The notes beneath the pieces were generated by a model that was not told the DNA's origin, did not search any database, and saw only the letters and a program-made list of their open reading frames with translations. The position numbers and the translations under genes are program-made. A stretch of 64,000 nucleotides of DNA from Chitinophaga oryziterrae (GTDB lineage Bacteria; Bacteroidota; Bacteroidia; Chitinophagales; Chitinophagaceae), in contig NZ_WRXO01000001.1 of the NCBI RefSeq assembly GCF_009758125.1, forward strand, positions 1,364,001-1,428,000, read 5' to 3'. Shown piece after piece: positions 18,905 through 27,473 of the stretch (the stretch's first letter is position 1; each line of letters starts with the position of its first letter).

Positions 18905-19636
18905 TTATACTCCCGTGACAGGTACAGATGTGTTGAAGTTGAGTATAGCTGCGGCCGTAGTACGTTCTGTACCCATAAAATAAATGAGCGTATAGTTTGA
19001 ATTAATACCCAGTTGTACGTTATTCATGCCTACTGTACCTTCACTCGCATTGCTGCTGATTGTTACGCTTGCTACAGGTGTATCAGTACTATAAGGAGAA
19101 GCATACCCTTTCCAAAGACCTATCCAGTTGTTGTATTGCTGCGGCATGTATCCTCCCAGTGTCTGATAATGTATGGAAAGCGAAGTGGTACCAAGGTAAT
19201 TCAGGCTGATACTTACCTGTGTGGGTGCTGCAAGTAACCCCCCGGCAGATATAATGCTGCTGCAGCAGATATTGGTAATATCAGGTCCTACTCCATAACC
19301 TACTATATAAGCGTTTCTTGTGATCGTAAGTCCATTAATAACCACAGTACCCTGCTGCGAGTTTTGTTCTATCTGTACTTGTGAAAGGGGAGGGACTGTC
19401 CATGGTATCATGGATGCTTCCCATATAGCAACAAAATTTTTGTAGGTTGCAGGCTGATTCCCTGGCAGACCTGCATAATTTACAGTTACAGTGTCAGCAT
19501 CAAAATAAGGTATAGATACAGTACAGGTTTCAAGACTGGTCGTGTTCAACTCGACCATCAGTCTTTGAGCAACAGGAACGGATACGGTAGCTTGTTCAAT
19601 ATGTCCCGATTCCAGGGACACTTCATCGTTTTTCAT
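18905..19636 (-). CDS. Small protein with two tandem beta modules, first gene of the cluster
   Basis: 243 residues from the ATG at 19636. A longer frame to 19684 adds 16 residues (MYSSAPLCCSKNNN...), but the paralogue aligns from close to the 19636 start, so the shorter form is preferred. Module 1 carries PGNQPATYKNFVAIWE and AYIVGYGVG; module 2 carries GTTSLSIHY, NNWIGLWKG and YTLIYFMG. A Cys pair (ICCSS) lies between the modules, where the paralogue has ICS. No export signal or membrane segment is seen. As the first gene of the minus-strand cluster it should lie next to the main promoter, but no convincing promoter could be assigned in the AT-rich upstream DNA. Function unknown. Confidence 0.83.
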   Translation of the reverse strand: MKNDEVSLESGHIEQATVSVPVAQRLMVELNTTSLETCTVSIPYFDADTVTVNYAGLPGNQPATYKNFVAIWEASMIPWTVPPLSQVQIEQNSQQGTVVINGLTITRNAYIVGYGVGPDITNICCSSIISAGGLLAAPTQVSISLNYLGTTSLSIHYQTLGGYMPQQYNNWIGLWKGYASPYSTDTPVASVTISSNASEGTVGMNNVQLGINSNYTLIYFMGTERTTAAAILNFNTSVPVTGV

Positions 19637-20083
19637 GATTATGTTATTATTCTTTGAACAACATAGGGGAGCTGAACTATACAACCTGTGGCTGCTAATT
19701 CGCTTTATTATTATAAGGTGATTATTATTGTTGTTGTGCCTTCTTTATTATACTTTTTGTATCGGGAGAATTATTTCTTACAGATTTATTGTGGTTATTT
19801 AAGGTATATTAAATTTCAAATTAAACGTATATCAATTTTACCTTTATTCTAAATGTAAAATCAATATTCTTGTTGCTGAATACCCATCGACTATATAATA
19901 ACATGGGAAGTTCTGATTTTGTTCTCGGGAATTTATTTATTTATTAGCGCTATTCAGTCAGATTTAAAGTTCTTTACATACCATAGCTGAAACCTTGTAC
20001 AGGAGCGTAATAAGGTCTGCAAAAAAAGTATTGGAGGCCTCCAAAAGATTGGTTTCTTTTTGCGGTTTTGAGCCGCTTAATAC
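19637..20083. other. AT-rich intergenic region upstream of the giant-protein cluster
   Basis: About 450 bp with no credible gene. It is very AT-rich and should hold the promoter of the minus-strand cluster that starts at 19636. A short palindrome (TTGGAGGCCTCCAA) lies near 20030-20043. No ORF here has family resemblance. Confidence 0.5.
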
Positions 20084-20115
20084 AAAAGCCAGTACCTGGA
20101 GAGGTACTGGCTTTT
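20084..20115 (-). terminator. Intrinsic terminator after the metalloprotease
   Basis: A 13-bp perfect stem (20084-20096 with 20103-20115), 6-nt loop, with AAAA/TTTT ends, 24 bp after the metalloprotease stop codon. Confidence 0.85.
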
Positions 20116-20139
20116 CTGTATTGGGTTCTGTAGTTATCC

Positions 20140-23100
20140 TTATTGTTTAATGATCCTTGTCGTATTCGCTTCTTTTCCTCCATTCTTAATCCTTATCATA
20201 TAAACACCTGCAGGCAATGCAGAAATATCAAGCTGTGTGCTGGTTGCGCTCACTTCACGACGCAATATCACGCGGCCATTCACATCAAACAGGCTCACCT
20301 CTGATTTTCCTTTGAAATCTGCAAGGTTAATGTTCACTACATTTTTGGTCGGGTTCGGGAATACAAGTACTTTTTGCACATCGCTGGTACCCGGATCGGT
20401 TGTCCTGCTGGCAGTACCTAATTGTACCCGTAATGTATAACAGGTGGTAGCACTATTGGCCCCATTGTAGCCATATACCTGTGCATAATAGGTACCTGCA
20501 CTAACGGTTCTGCTGATACTTTCACTGGTGGTGCTGCCTGCCTGTGAAATAGCGACCTGTGTACCTGCGCTGTTCAGCAGTTTCAGATCATAATCACCAG
20601 GCAGCGTACCCAATGTAATAGTAATAGTACCGCTGGTAGTGATCACAAATTTATAATTATCGACATCCCCACTTGGGCTGATCAGGCCAGTGACATTGGT
20701 ATTAAATGGAATAGTTGCAGCACCGGAAATTGTTCCATTGGTTGAATTATCCAATGTATTTGAACAACCTGATACGGTCAGGGTAGTGAACTGGGAAGTC
20801 ACATATGCGGTGGTGCCACTTGAGCAATTTGTACTTACTCTCCATTCATACAATGTGGCTGATGTTAATCCGCTTAAAGTAACAGATGTGGAAGTGGTCC
20901 CCGTTGCGGCATTGGTCCATGTAGTAGATGTATCAGCCGTAGATCTGTAATCAACATTATAACTCAGCGCACTGCTTACCGCTGTCCAGCTAACAGTAGC
21001 CCCGGTAGATGTCACAGCAGAACTGGTTAAACCAGTAGGCGCACTACAGGTACCTGTAGTAGTAAATTGTGCCGTTGAATAAGCACTGCTGCCGCTGGCG
21101 CAATTGGTTCTTATTCTGTAATTATAGGTAATGCCTGTTGTAAGACCAGTTAATCCCACAGAAGTAGCGGTGGTCCCTGTTGCCGCATTGGTCCATGTGG
21201 CAGATGAGTCAGGTTGATAATCCACATCATATGATACAGCTCCGCTTACTGCTGTCCATCCTATCGTGGCCGATGTAGTGGTAATAGCAGAAGCCGTTAA
21301 TCCTGCCGGAGCAGCACACGATGAACCGGACGTGATAGTGAAGTTGGTATTGGAAATATCAAAGAAGATATTTCCTACGGCTTCTATTTTTATTCTTGCA
21401 GTTGTAGTGGGTGTATTAGGAATAGTTACCACCTCACTGCCATCATTGGGAGTGCTGGCTACTAATGTGCTGAATGTAGTGCCTCCGTCTGTAGAGATGG
21501 ATATTTTTACATTCGCACAACTAACAGGTGATGCTGTTGTACTCGCTACATTCCATGTTATAGTTTGCGATGAATTACCGGCCCATGATACAGCCGTATT
21601 AGGAGCCGTCACTGCAAAAGGTCCTGATGAACTGGTGACGGTTACTGTCATATCCGCAAAATTGGTCTGCCCGATAGTTACCGGTGCTGTAGAACTATAA
21701 GGGGCATTATCCCTTACGGTTAACCGGAAGTGCAACGTTCTTGAAACGGAACTCAGTGCTTCCGTATTAGCTCCCGCATCACCACCAGACAACGGGCCGG
21801 ACACTAAACCACCTGCAAGGATGGTCGCCATTTTTGGGAAATATCTTATTGGCGACGTGGTAGGTGTAAATGATATCCAGTTGGGGCCAGATGCTTTGGT
21901 AGCGCTGGCTACACTACTGGTTCCTGTTTGTGATGATGAAGCATTATCATTTTGTTCCCAGCAATAAGTCAGCACATCACCGGCATTGCCATCAGTAGCT
22001 GAACCAGTAAGTGCAAACGGGGTGCTGACAGGAATAGTAAAATTACTGCCGGCATTGGCCACCGGTGTTGCGTTATTGCCGGCTATACTGGTAGTTATCG
22101 GGCAAGTCTTGCTTGAAAGATTAGACTGGATTTGTGCAATGGAAGCGGCATGATAAATATCAATAGAATGTGGAGCAAGGTCCTGGCTGGTAATACCGGC
22201 ATAACCCATAATAGTAATACCTGAACCAGGTTCCACATTAACGCCAGTGCCTTCATTGCTCATGGAGAAAGTGTGATTGGCCCCCAATTGGTGTCCTACT
22301 TCATGCACTACATAATCGATATCGAAATTATCTCCCTGTGGAATAGCATCAGCAGGAGAAGTAAAGCCACTTCCTTTTGAATTGTCGACACAAATGCAGC
22401 CTATACAACCAGCGTTACCGCCACCGCCGGATGCACCGAAGAGGTGGCCGATATCATAATTCGCAGCACCAATCACGGAGGTCAGTGTACTTTGTAACTC
22501 GCTGTTCCATGCTCCGCCAGCACCCGTGCTGGCCGCGGAATATGGATCTGTTGAAGGATTATAATAGAACACATTGGTAGCTGCCGCGATCAGGTTAAGA
22601 TGGATGGCGAGGTCCTTTTCATAGACACCATTACAACGTGTAAGCGTAGCATTAACAGCCGCCAGCACCAATGAAACCTGTGAAGCGCTTGTGGCCCCAA
22701 AATAATTGGAGTATTCGGCAGTAACTGATTGAGCCAGTCGCAATGTTTTCATATCGCCGGTCGACCTGGCAGCAACATTAGGTAACTGGTTACCTATATC
22801 AGTTGACAATTTTTGCTCTGGAGTAGAGCACTTCCATGGTAAAGCCTTCAGTCGTTTTTTGAATACAGTGTAAACAGTATGGTCAGCAGAATAAGGTTCA
22901 ATAAATTCATTTTCCTTTTCTGTACGAAAGACTGTTGTTTGTATTCCCTGTGGAGAAATACTCAACTTTAATGTGGCATATTTATCGGTAATGCCTTTTC
23001 CTGAAAACGCCCTTATTTCCGGAAATTGTGCCTGCAATGCAGGCTCGAAATTGGACGCTTCTGTAATTTCGAACTGTTCAATTTGCCCGTCTGCGTTAGG

Positions 23101-23331
23101 CAAAGAGATGATTGTTGAATGTGCTGACGCATTGCCGACAGTTTTGAATACTTCATTCCGTAAAGGAGTTAAATTCAGATCAAATAATTTGAAGTCGGTC
23201 GGAAATGCAAGCCGGGCTACGGCTTTGTCGGTAATAATCCTGGCGGCGTCTGTGTGTGGCCTCCAGTAATCCTGTGCAAACGATAGGGTACTGCACAACA
23301 GTGCTGTTGCGAATAGTAAAACTTTTCTCAT
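20140..23331 (-). CDS. Secreted M12-type (reprolysin-like) zinc metalloprotease with FN3 domains and T9SS signal
   Basis: 1063 residues. The signal peptide MRKVLLFATALLCSTLSFAQ is followed by a propeptide-like region. The zinc site HEVGHQLGANH (about residues 342-352) fits the HExxHxxGxxH pattern of metzincins, with the Met-turn IMGYAG downstream. Next come a PKD/cadherin-like stretch near 430, two fibronectin type III domains (about 670-760 and 760-850), a bacterial pre-peptidase C-terminal-like domain (about 860-975), and a C-terminal type IX sorting domain (VFPNPTKNVVNINL, ending GVYMIRIKNGGKEANTTRII). The protein should cross the outer membrane through T9SS and be released or surface-anchored, degrading external protein. 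It is a single-gene unit with its own terminator. The exact substrate cannot be read from the sequence. Confidence 0.92.
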   Translation of the reverse strand: MRKVLLFATALLCSTLSFAQDYWRPHTDAARIITDKAVARLAFPTDFKLFDLNLTPLRNEVFKTVGNASAHSTIISLPNADGQIEQFEITEASNFEPALQAQFPEIRAFSGKGITDKYATLKLSISPQGIQTTVFRTEKENEFIEPYSADHTVYTVFKKRLKALPWKCSTPEQKLSTDIGNQLPNVAARSTGDMKTLRLAQSVTAEYSNYFGATSASQVSLVLAAVNATLTRCNGVYEKDLAIHLNLIAAATNVFYYNPSTDPYSAASTGAGGAWNSELQSTLTSVIGAANYDIGHLFGASGGGGNAGCIGCICVDNSKGSGFTSPADAIPQGDNFDIDYVVHEVGHQLGANHTFSMSNEGTGVNVEPGSGITIMGYAGITSQDLAPHSIDIYHAASIAQIQSNLSSKTCPITTSIAGNNATPVANAGSNFTIPVSTPFALTGSATDGNAGDVLTYCWEQNDNASSSQTGTSSVASATKASGPNWISFTPTTSPIRYFPKMATILAGGLVSGPLSGGDAGANTEALSSVSRTLHFRLTVRDNAPYSSTAPVTIGQTNFADMTVTVTSSSGPFAVTAPNTAVSWAGNSSQTITWNVASTTASPVSCANVKISISTDGGTTFSTLVASTPNDGSEVVTIPNTPTTTARIKIEAVGNIFFDISNTNFTITSGSSCAAPAGLTASAITTTSATIGWTAVSGAVSYDVDYQPDSSATWTNAATGTTATSVGLTGLTTGITYNYRIRTNCASGSSAYSTAQFTTTGTCSAPTGLTSSAVTSTGATVSWTAVSSALSYNVDYRSTADTSTTWTNAATGTTSTSVTLSGLTSATLYEWRVSTNCSSGTTAYVTSQFTTLTVSGCSNTLDNSTNGTISGAATIPFNTNVTGLISPSGDVDNYKFVITTSGTITITLGTLPGDYDLKLLNSAGTQVAISQAGSTTSESISRTVSAGTYYAQVYGYNGANSATTCYTLRVQLGTASRTTDPGTSDVQKVLVFPNPTKNVVNINLADFKGKSEVSLFDVNGRVILRREVSATSTQLDISALPAGVYMIRIKNGGKEANTTRIIKQ

Positions 23332-23577
23332 GTGTCGCTTAGATTTAATGTTGAAAAAGGGTTCTCTCTATAAATCTAGTTTAACTCCCTGCGATCGCAA
23401 TTGTACTGGTCTGGAATACCACACCAGGAGCTATAAGATATAATGGACAAAAATCCGGCGGGCTTTAGGGGTTGCCGTAAAGGGTAAGGTTACCTGTATG
23501 GGTAGTCCCTGGAGCTGATTTCACATCATGAAAGACAGCAGTGGGCGAGCTTAAATTACAGTTTAAGATAAGTACAG

Positions 23578-23955
23578 TTATAAGGGATTTTTGACAAATT
23601 CGCCTTTTTGCGTAGCTATCTGATTGCCCCACCCAATAATTGCATTAAGTACAGGAGTGAAAGACCTGCCAAAATCAGTTAAACTGTAAACGACTTTAAG
23701 GGGCGGCTTTTTTCCATAGGCTTGTCTTGAAATCAACTCATCTTCCTCTAATTGTTTTAATTGCAAACTCAATGTCCTTTCAGTAACACCAGGCATTTCC
23801 TTTCTAAGCTCACTATACCGCTTATGTGCATCCTTTAAATGGTATAGAATAACCGCTTTCCATTTTCCGCCGACTAAATCCATAGCTACACTCACAGTGC
23901 AGGGATATAATTTATTATTGACTTTTATAAAATCACTTTGACATTCTATTCCCAT
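23578..23955 (-). CDS. HxlR-family winged-helix transcriptional regulator
   Basis: 125 residues, the usual length. The HxlR signature is clear: CTVSVAMDLVGGKWKAVILY near residues 19-38, RYSELRKEMPGVTERTLSLQ near 46-65 for the recognition region, then the wing and a C-terminal dimer helix. Cys 19 is in the position where redox- or quinone-sensing members of the family carry a sensor cysteine, and a second Cys is at residue 5. It is divergently transcribed from the NmrA-like gene with 114 bp between them, which contains a strong dyad. It probably represses both genes and responds to oxidative or electrophile stress; the signal is inferred from the family only. Confidence 0.92.
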   Translation of the reverse strand: MGIECQSDFIKVNNKLYPCTVSVAMDLVGGKWKAVILYHLKDAHKRYSELRKEMPGVTERTLSLQLKQLEEDELISRQAYGKKPPLKVVYSLTDFGRSFTPVLNAIIGWGNQIATQKGEFVKNPL

Positions 23956-23973
23956 AACATTTATTTGATAAAG

Positions 23974-23989
23974 CTATCCTAATGGATAG
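23974..23989. promoter_or_regulatory. Short inverted repeat in the hxlR leader
   Basis: CTATCC-TAAT-GGATAG lies 19 bp upstream of the hxlR start. It could be a second regulator site or a hairpin in the mRNA leader. Confidence 0.35.
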
Positions 23990-23992
23990 TTA

Positions 23993-24050
23993 TTGTAAAT
24001 CTATTGAACTGTAAATAGTTTTGCAACTATATTTTTATAGTTACAAAACT
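23993..24050. promoter_or_regulatory. Divergent promoters overlapped by an operator-like dyad (hxlR / NmrA gene)
   Basis: On the plus strand TTG (23993-23995), 20 bp, then TAGTTTTG (24016-24023) fits the Bacteroidota consensus for the NmrA gene. On the minus strand TTG (24026-24024), 20 bp, then TAGATTTA (24003-23996) fits it for hxlR. A dyad of 15-bp arms (24017-24031 and 24036-24050, 14 of 15 paired, 4-nt centre) overlaps the -7 element of one promoter and the -33 element of the other, the expected place for an autorepressing HxlR operator. Confidence 0.6.
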
Positions 24051-24069
24051 CATCTAAATAACAGAGAAC

Positions 24070-25047
24070 ATGGTGTTTAATTTAAGGGAACATGAGACAA
24101 TGACACAAAGAGATAAACCGCTTATTACGGTCGTTGGTGTTTTAGGTAAGCAAGGGCGCAGTGCTGCACGCACCTTATTGCAGAGCGGGCGTTATCGTGT
24201 ACGCGGTATCACTCGCCGCGTTGACTCACCTGAGGCGCTTAGTTTGGCAGAACAAGGTGCCGAACTTGTGAATATACCTCTTGATCTGGGATATAAAAAT
24301 GACTTTGTGAAAGCATTCCGTGGTTCGGATGGTGTTTTCATGATGACACCAGGCATTGTCCCACCGGCAACTCATGAGATGGAGTTGGGTAAACAGTTGG
24401 CGGATGCGGCGATTGAAGCAGGAGTACGGCATATTATCTTCAGCAGCCTGGAAAATGTAGACAAAATTACGGAAGGAAAAATGTTTGCGCCCCATTTTAC
24501 AGACAAGGCCAAAATCGAAGAATATATCCGTACGCTGCCAGTCACAAGCTCGTTTATTTACATGGCTTTCTTTTACACTAATCTGATTGAATTTTATCCG
24601 CCTGATATGAAAGGCGATACGCTTGTATTTCCGATTTATTTACCCAAAGACTTTCGTGCACCTTTTGTTGATCCTCTTACTGCCACGGGCCCTGCTGTTT
24701 TGGAAATTTTTTCGAATCCGGATCTGTATGCAGGTAAGTCCTTGCCCGTAATCGGCGATATTATCTCCCCCCGGGAGATGGTCGATACTTTCATTCAGGT
24801 CACAGGGAAGAAGGCTGCATACAGTTCTGCATTCACGCAGGAGAGCTTGCTGCATCATTTTCCGGAATTTAGTTCAAATGAGATTTTAGTACGTGAGATT
24901 TTAGGGATGACAGCGTACGCAGTAGAATATGAATATTTCAGAAAGGACCGCGACCTGCTGTGGAGCCGGCAAATAAACCCGAACACCCTCAGTTGGGAAC
25001 AATTTCTGCGCACCACTGGCTGGAAAGGGCAAAAACTTTCGTATTGA
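24070..25047 (+). CDS. NmrA-like NAD(P)-binding protein, probable quinone or redox-linked reductase
   Basis: 325 residues from the first ATG; an ATG at 24100 (MTQRDKPLITVVG) with AAGGGA 11 bp upstream is an equally good start and fits the family better. The Rossmann motif VVGVLGKQGRSAARTLL follows, then the NmrA pattern GVFMMTPG, AAIEAGVRHIIFSSL and FIYMAFFYTNLIEFYPP. NmrA proteins are atypical short-chain dehydrogenases; many lack the catalytic Tyr-Lys pair and sense the NADP state, while others reduce quinones. No YxxxK motif is obvious here. It is divergent from the HxlR regulator and shares an operator region, so it is likely induced by the same signal. Substrate unknown. Confidence 0.88.
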   Translation: MVFNLREHETMTQRDKPLITVVGVLGKQGRSAARTLLQSGRYRVRGITRRVDSPEALSLAEQGAELVNIPLDLGYKNDFVKAFRGSDGVFMMTPGIVPPATHEMELGKQLADAAIEAGVRHIIFSSLENVDKITEGKMFAPHFTDKAKIEEYIRTLPVTSSFIYMAFFYTNLIEFYPPDMKGDTLVFPIYLPKDFRAPFVDPLTATGPAVLEIFSNPDLYAGKSLPVIGDIISPREMVDTFIQVTGKKAAYSSAFTQESLLHHFPEFSSNEILVREILGMTAYAVEYEYFRKDRDLLWSRQINPNTLSWEQFLRTTGWKGQKLSY

Positions 25048-25151
25048 TTGCTTTCGCTTTCCGATGGATTCATTCACAGACCTCTCAGGGTAAATATATC
25101 CGCTTTCGGTTCACGTAGCCTATACATTTATCACCCTCTTCTAACTAAACA

Positions 25152-25694
25152 TTATTTTTTGCGATGGACCTTTCCTTCAAGATATGGATTAAAGACCACG
25201 GGATTACCGGGTGGAGCGATCTCAAATTTGAGCGTTAATGTCGCTGCATCGAGCTGAGTATAAGATAGCCGGAAAGCAGGCCCCCCTTCTGTTGCAGTAC
25301 TGGTAAATACAATAGTCTTTTGATCGTCAGAAAATGTGATGGTGTAATGGATAGTATGATCTTCATTGTCCATGTAAATAGCTTTTGATAATTCCCCGGG
25401 TCTGTCCGCATAAATTATCATCAGATCGTCGTGGGTAAAGGCAGCCTTTTTTGGGGTGGCAGGATATTCCGTATGATTCTTTCTTACTAATATTCTGGCA
25501 TCCAAATCCGGCCTGATACTGAAATAGCCGGTGCCTTGTCCGGGCTGACCATTACCTTCGCCGACCCAATCACCGATAAGAAAAGCATATTTTTCCCAGG
25601 GAGCACTTTTTACAGTGGATTGCTGTGCTTGCAGGGCTCCGGAAATACACAGGCCAATACCAATTAAAGCGGGCTTTAAAACAGACATTTTCAT
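25152..25694 (-). CDS. Secreted calycin-like (DUF1579-type) protein of unknown function
   Basis: 180 residues with a signal peptide (MKMSVLKPALIGIGLCISGALQ, Ala-rich end, cleavage before QQST). The mature part begins with FLIGDWVGEGNG, the opening seen in DUF1579- and nitrobindin-like ten-strand barrels, followed by repeated beta strands (DLMIIYADRPGE, TIHYTITFSDDQKTIVF, LTLKFEIAPPGNPVVF). It should be periplasmic. It sits alone, convergent with the NmrA gene, and the remnant at 25712-25924 lies just upstream in the same direction. A small-ligand-binding role is suggested by the fold guess only. Confidence 0.8.
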   Translation of the reverse strand: MKMSVLKPALIGIGLCISGALQAQQSTVKSAPWEKYAFLIGDWVGEGNGQPGQGTGYFSIRPDLDARILVRKNHTEYPATPKKAAFTHDDLMIIYADRPGELSKAIYMDNEDHTIHYTITFSDDQKTIVFTSTATEGGPAFRLSYTQLDAATLTLKFEIAPPGNPVVFNPYLEGKVHRKK

Positions 25695-25711
25695 AGCTTG
25701 TTTATTTTAGA

Positions 25712-25924
25712 TTACTTTTTATTACGGATAAATATTCCAATGATAAGAGAACTGATGCTACCTGCCACGATTTGACCTGCCAGGGCCATGATTACCTGCG
25801 TTGAGGTGGCGAACTCCTGTTTTACCTTTTCGAGTTGCCGCCTGATTGTTTCCGGGTTATCGTGGGCCGCTATATGAATGCGATCTTTAAGGTAGCCGCG
25901 TATTTTTTCATATATGTTGTAAGT
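25712..25924 (-). pseudogene. Remnant of a small membrane protein (DUF4199-like C-terminus)
   Basis: A 70-codon open stretch without a usable ATG start, directly after an in-frame TAA. It reads EKIRGYLKDRIHIAAHDNPE, then a hydrophobic segment (ALAGQIVAGSISSLIIGIFI) and a terminal RNKK. A charged segment with an NPE motif followed by a final membrane helix and Lys end is typical of DUF4199 C-termini. The N-terminal two-thirds is absent, and the upstream methyltransferase promoter occupies its place. The family match is from memory. Confidence 0.4.
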
Positions 25925-25931
25925 TTACAAC
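25916..25931. promoter_or_regulatory. Perfect palindrome upstream of the methyltransferase
   Basis: GTTGTAA-GT-TTACAAC, perfect 7-bp arms, 17 bp upstream of the ATG at 25948. It is placed where a repressor would block initiation. No regulator gene is adjacent. Confidence 0.4.
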
Positions 25932-25947
25932 TGGAAATTACAATTTT

Positions 25948-26559
25948 ATGGATAATCAGGAGCATTGGGACAAAGTATTTGTTCATAAAAAGGATAGCGA
26001 GAAAAGCTGGTTTCAGCCATATCCCGCAACTTCTATTGCATTTATAGATGAACTCAACCTTCCCCCAAATGCTGCCATTATAGATGTAGGTGGTGGCGAC
26101 AGTCGTTTGGTAGATGTACTGCTTGAAAAAGGGTATGCTGATATTACCGTACTGGACATATCTGCTGCTGCTATTAATATTGCCAGGGAACGGCTGGGAG
26201 ACAAGGCTGAACGGGTACATTGGATAACAGGTGACATATTGAAATTCATACCTTCCAGGCATTACGACTGCTGGCACGACCGGGCAGTTTTTCATTTTGT
26301 AACACAGCCCGACAATATCCGTCATTATATTCAACTGATGGAAAATACCATCAAGCCACATGGCGCATTGATTATAGGTACATTTGCCGGGGACGGGCCG
26401 GAAAAATGCAGTGGCCTGCCGGTAAACCGTTATTCACAATCGAAACTGGTGAATATATTACAGCCCTCTTTTGAAAAAATAAGGTGTATGGATGAAAAGC
26501 ATCAGACACCGTTTAACACGACGCAATCATTTACTTTTTGTAGTTTCAGAAGAGTATGA
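25948..26559 (+). CDS. Class I SAM-dependent methyltransferase (small-molecule type, TehB-like)
   Basis: 203 residues. The SAM-binding motif I is IIDVGGGDSRLVD near residues 45-57, with motif II VLDIS (about 69-73) giving the ribose-binding acid. WITGDILKF and DCWHDRAVFHF follow as in the Methyltransf_25/TehB-type family. The start MDNQEHWDKVFVHK is typical for this group (HW...Y followed by WFQP). It is a stand-alone gene downstream of a palindromic operator-like site and convergent with the aminopeptidase gene. Such enzymes methylate small molecules such as metalloid oxyanions or thiols; the substrate cannot be told. Confidence 0.88.
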   Translation: MDNQEHWDKVFVHKKDSEKSWFQPYPATSIAFIDELNLPPNAAIIDVGGGDSRLVDVLLEKGYADITVLDISAAAINIARERLGDKAERVHWITGDILKFIPSRHYDCWHDRAVFHFVTQPDNIRHYIQLMENTIKPHGALIIGTFAGDGPEKCSGLPVNRYSQSKLVNILQPSFEKIRCMDEKHQTPFNTTQSFTFCSFRRV

Positions 26560-26614
26560 TTTTTATTGACGAACCGGCAATTGATAAGTTAATTAACCTT
26601 TGACATTTTATCAT

Positions 26615-27379
26615 TTAATCCCAAATTCCATTGGCTTCGGTCAGGATGATCGGCAAGCCATCTGTTACAACAATGGTATGCTCGTGTTGTACTGAAAACC
26701 CACCTTTGTCTCCCACAAGCGTAAATCCGTCACTTAATTCTACAGACCAGGTTGAGGCTGTGCTGATGAATGTTTCAATTGCCACAACACTGTGTTTTCT
26801 GAACCGCCTTTGATCAAGCCTGTCTTTGTAATTCAAAATACAGTCCGGTTGTTCATGGAGTCCCCTTCCAATACCATGTCCACCTAAATTTTTTATCACT
26901 TTGTAACCGGCCTTCCTGACTTCTTTTTCAATCAGTCCGCCAATTTCATTGATTTTTACGCCGCCCTTAATGCTATTGATTGCCTTTTTAAGGATAGCCC
27001 GCGAAGTATCTACCAGATGCTTTTTTTCATGAAGGTCCTGTCCAACAATAAAAGAACCGCCGTTATCTGACCAATAACCATCCAGTTCAGCAGAGACATC
27101 AATGTTTATAACATCGCCGTCCTGTATGATCCGGTCATTTGAAGGTATTCCGTGACATACCTCATTATTTAAGCTAATACAGGTAAATCCCGGAAAATTG
27201 TACGTAAGAAGCGGAGCAGACCGTGCACCGAAAGTGCTCAATAACCGGCCTCCATAATTATCTAATTGTTTTGTACTCATTCCTGGCCGGGCATATGCCC
27301 GCATTTCCTTTAAGGTCACAGCGACTGCTTCGCTAATGGCCCGCATTCCCTGAAGTTCTTTTTCGTTATTTATCGTCAT
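26615..27379 (-). CDS. map: Type I methionine aminopeptidase, stand-alone paralogue
   Basis: 254 residues, the size of bacterial type I enzymes. All metal ligands and the substrate His can be recognised: EVCHGIPS, the two Asp in NIDVSAELDGYWSDNGG, His in GGHGIGRGLHEQPD, Glu in VVAIETFIS and Glu in VQHEHTIVV. It removes N-terminal Met from new proteins. There is no ribosomal-protein context, which is where the housekeeping copy usually lies in Bacteroidota, so this is probably an additional copy, perhaps relevant to stress or inhibitor tolerance (inference). It is divergent from the AraC gene at 27474, with 94 bp between them. Confidence 0.93.
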   Translation of the reverse strand: MTINNEKELQGMRAISEAVAVTLKEMRAYARPGMSTKQLDNYGGRLLSTFGARSAPLLTYNFPGFTCISLNNEVCHGIPSNDRIIQDGDVINIDVSAELDGYWSDNGGSFIVGQDLHEKKHLVDTSRAILKKAINSIKGGVKINEIGGLIEKEVRKAGYKVIKNLGGHGIGRGLHEQPDCILNYKDRLDQRRFRKHSVVAIETFISTASTWSVELSDGFTLVGDKGGFSVQHEHTIVVTDGLPIILTEANGIWD

Positions 27380-27473
27380 GTCTATTTTACTTCAAAAGTA
27401 TCGCCCCCGGGCCATCCCTGATAGTATAAATTAGACATCTGTTCTCTGATCAGCAAATCCGTATATTCGCATC

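Noticed and set aside
19974-20183. 69-codon minus-strand ORF
   Set aside because: It overlaps the end of the metalloprotease and its terminator and has no recognisable features.
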